Part shown: positions 5,892-6,681 of the stretch, in pieces
Position numbering within the stretch: position 1 is the stretch's first letter
Layout: the number at the start of each line of letters is the position of its first letter
Source: Gemmatimonadota bacterium
Lineage (GTDB): Bacteria > Gemmatimonadota > Gemmatimonadetes > Gemmatimonadales > GWC2-71-9
Assembly (NCBI GenBank): GCA_003220955.1
Contig: QHTW01000083.1
Coordinates: 1 to 6,681, forward strand
Direction of reading: 5' to 3'
DNA: 6,681 nt
Program-made: the position numbers and the translations under genes
Notes under the pieces: model-generated
Told to the model about the DNA's origin: nothing
Databases searched by the model: none
Seen by the model: only the letters and a program-made list of their open reading frames with translations

Positions 5892-5895
5892 GGAG
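5892..5895 (+). promoter_or_regulatory. Shine-Dalgarno of the M61 peptidase gene
   Basis: GGAG lies 5 bases before the ATG at 5901 but only 2 before the ATG at 5898. This spacing is why 5901 was chosen over the adjacent upstream ATG; the difference is one residue. Confidence 0.55.
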
Positions 5896-5900
5896 TGATG

Positions 5901-6681
5901 ATGCGTCGTTTTCACTGCCTGCTCCTCGTCCCACTGCTCGCGTCGCCACTCTCCGGGCAGGCCGTCCGCTACGAAGTCTCGGTCGTTCAAAGTCAGTTCC
6001 ACGTCACCGCGGACTTTCCCACGACGGGCAGGGACACGCTATTCGTCTCGTTGCCGGCGTGGAGTCCCGGCAACTACGAGATCCAGAACTACGCGCGCTA
6101 CGTCCATGGGTTCGGCGCGAAGAACGCGACGGGCCAGGCGCTGCATTGGGATCGCGCCGATAAGGACACCTGGCGAGTCGCCACCGGCAAGGCCGACCAC
6201 GTTGTCGTGAACTTTGATTACTCGCCCGACACGATCGATCTCTCCGTCGCACGGACCGTGGAAGACTTCGGTGAGTTCCTCGGCACCAACCTGTTCCTGT
6301 TCGAAGAAGGGCAGCTCGCGCGACCCGCCGAAGTCCGCTTTCGGCTCCCGGCGGGCTGGCAGGTGACAACGGCGCTCAAGGGTCCGGCGAACGGCGTCTA
6401 TCGCGCCGCCGATTACCACGAGCTCGCCGACGCGATGACGTTTGTCGGCAAGTACAGCGTCGATTCACTCCAAGCGGACGACAAGTGGATCCGTATCGCC
6501 GTCTGGCCGGCGGCCGATTACACGGCCGGCGTCGCGCGCAACCTTCGCAACGGCGTGGCCAAAATGGCGCCGGTGCAAAATCGGATCATGGGGGGCGCAA
6601 GCGACGCTCCGTACGACGTCTACACGATCTTCTTCAACGTCATCCACGGCCCTATCGGATTCGGCGGCGGGCTCGAGCACA
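5901..6681 (+). CDS. Secreted M61-family (glycyl aminopeptidase-like) metallopeptidase, N-terminal part
   Basis: The frame is open from ATG 5901 to the right edge, giving 260 residues of an incomplete protein. The N-terminus MRRFHCLLLVPLLASPLSGQA looks like a Sec signal peptide: two Arg, a hydrophobic core, and likely cleavage after Ala21 (SGQA). There is no lipobox Cys at the cleavage point. The mature part begins with the beta-rich N-terminal domain of M61 peptidases, marked by SLPAWSPGNYEIQNYARYV around residue 54 (family pattern p-x-W-x-PG-x-Y-x-i-x-x-f/y-a-r-x-v). GTNLFLFEEG and the closing GFGGGLEH (H260) follow; GGLEH is a hallmark just ahead of the zinc-binding HExxH region, which falls beyond the window. 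Many M61 enzymes also carry a C-terminal PDZ domain, which cannot be checked here. The protein would act in the periplasm or outside the cell. Family call is strong; substrate is unknown. Confidence 0.85.
   Translation, partial: MRRFHCLLLVPLLASPLSGQAVRYEVSVVQSQFHVTADFPTTGRDTLFVSLPAWSPGNYEIQNYARYVHGFGAKNATGQALHWDRADKDTWRVATGKADHVVVNFDYSPDTIDLSVARTVEDFGEFLGTNLFLFEEGQLARPAEVRFRLPAGWQVTTALKGPANGVYRAADYHELADAMTFVGKYSVDSLQADDKWIRIAVWPAADYTAGVARNLRNGVAKMAPVQNRIMGGASDAPYDVYTIFFNVIHGPIGFGGGLEH

Noticed and set aside
1..6681. A novel defence system, mobile element or CRISPR array
   Set aside because: All coding space is filled by recognised housekeeping families plus one M61 peptidase; no repeats, integrase, transposase or att-like sites were seen.

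Overview
The window is GC-rich (roughly 63-65% by eye), gene-dense chromosomal DNA with every recognised gene on the + strand. It carries core metabolic and housekeeping genes and shows no tRNA, rRNA, CRISPR array, insertion sequence or phage gene. The order aroE-comF-gap-pgk-tpiA-secG-carA followed by an HU-type gene, together with a secreted M61 peptidase and the style of the proteins, suggests a Gemmatimonadota-like bacterium. That placement is an inference from memory of gene order and has not been tested.

Layout: the 3' end of aroE (shikimate dehydrogenase) enters at the left edge. It overlaps comF (double zinc-ribbon phosphoribosyltransferase-like protein) by 8 bases. Ten bases after comF comes a compact lower-glycolysis block, gap-pgk-tpiA, in which each stop codon overlaps the next start by 4 bases. 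secG (SecYEG translocon subunit) follows 16 bases later, and carA (small subunit of carbamoyl-phosphate synthetase) runs directly on from secG. No terminator is visible from aroE to carA, so this looks like one polycistronic unit joining shikimate synthesis, DNA uptake, glycolysis, protein export and arginine/pyrimidine synthesis. No carB follows carA.

A near-consensus sigma-70-type promoter overlaps the end of carA and drives an HU/IHF-family gene. That gene is followed by a strong 12-bp GC-rich hairpin that looks like an intrinsic terminator. Only 13 bases separate the hairpin's tail from the start of a secreted M61-family aminopeptidase gene, which runs off the right edge. No stretch longer than about 75 bases lacks a gene.

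The points most worth a second look are a PGK that lacks about eight residues, including the conserved DIGP motif near the nucleotide site; a carA reading frame with no ATG, GTG or TTG upstream of its conserved N-terminus; and the regulatory layout around the HU gene (promoter inside carA, possible Shine-Dalgarno-masking stem, hairpin in or before the leader of the next gene). I found no convincing novel multi-gene system.
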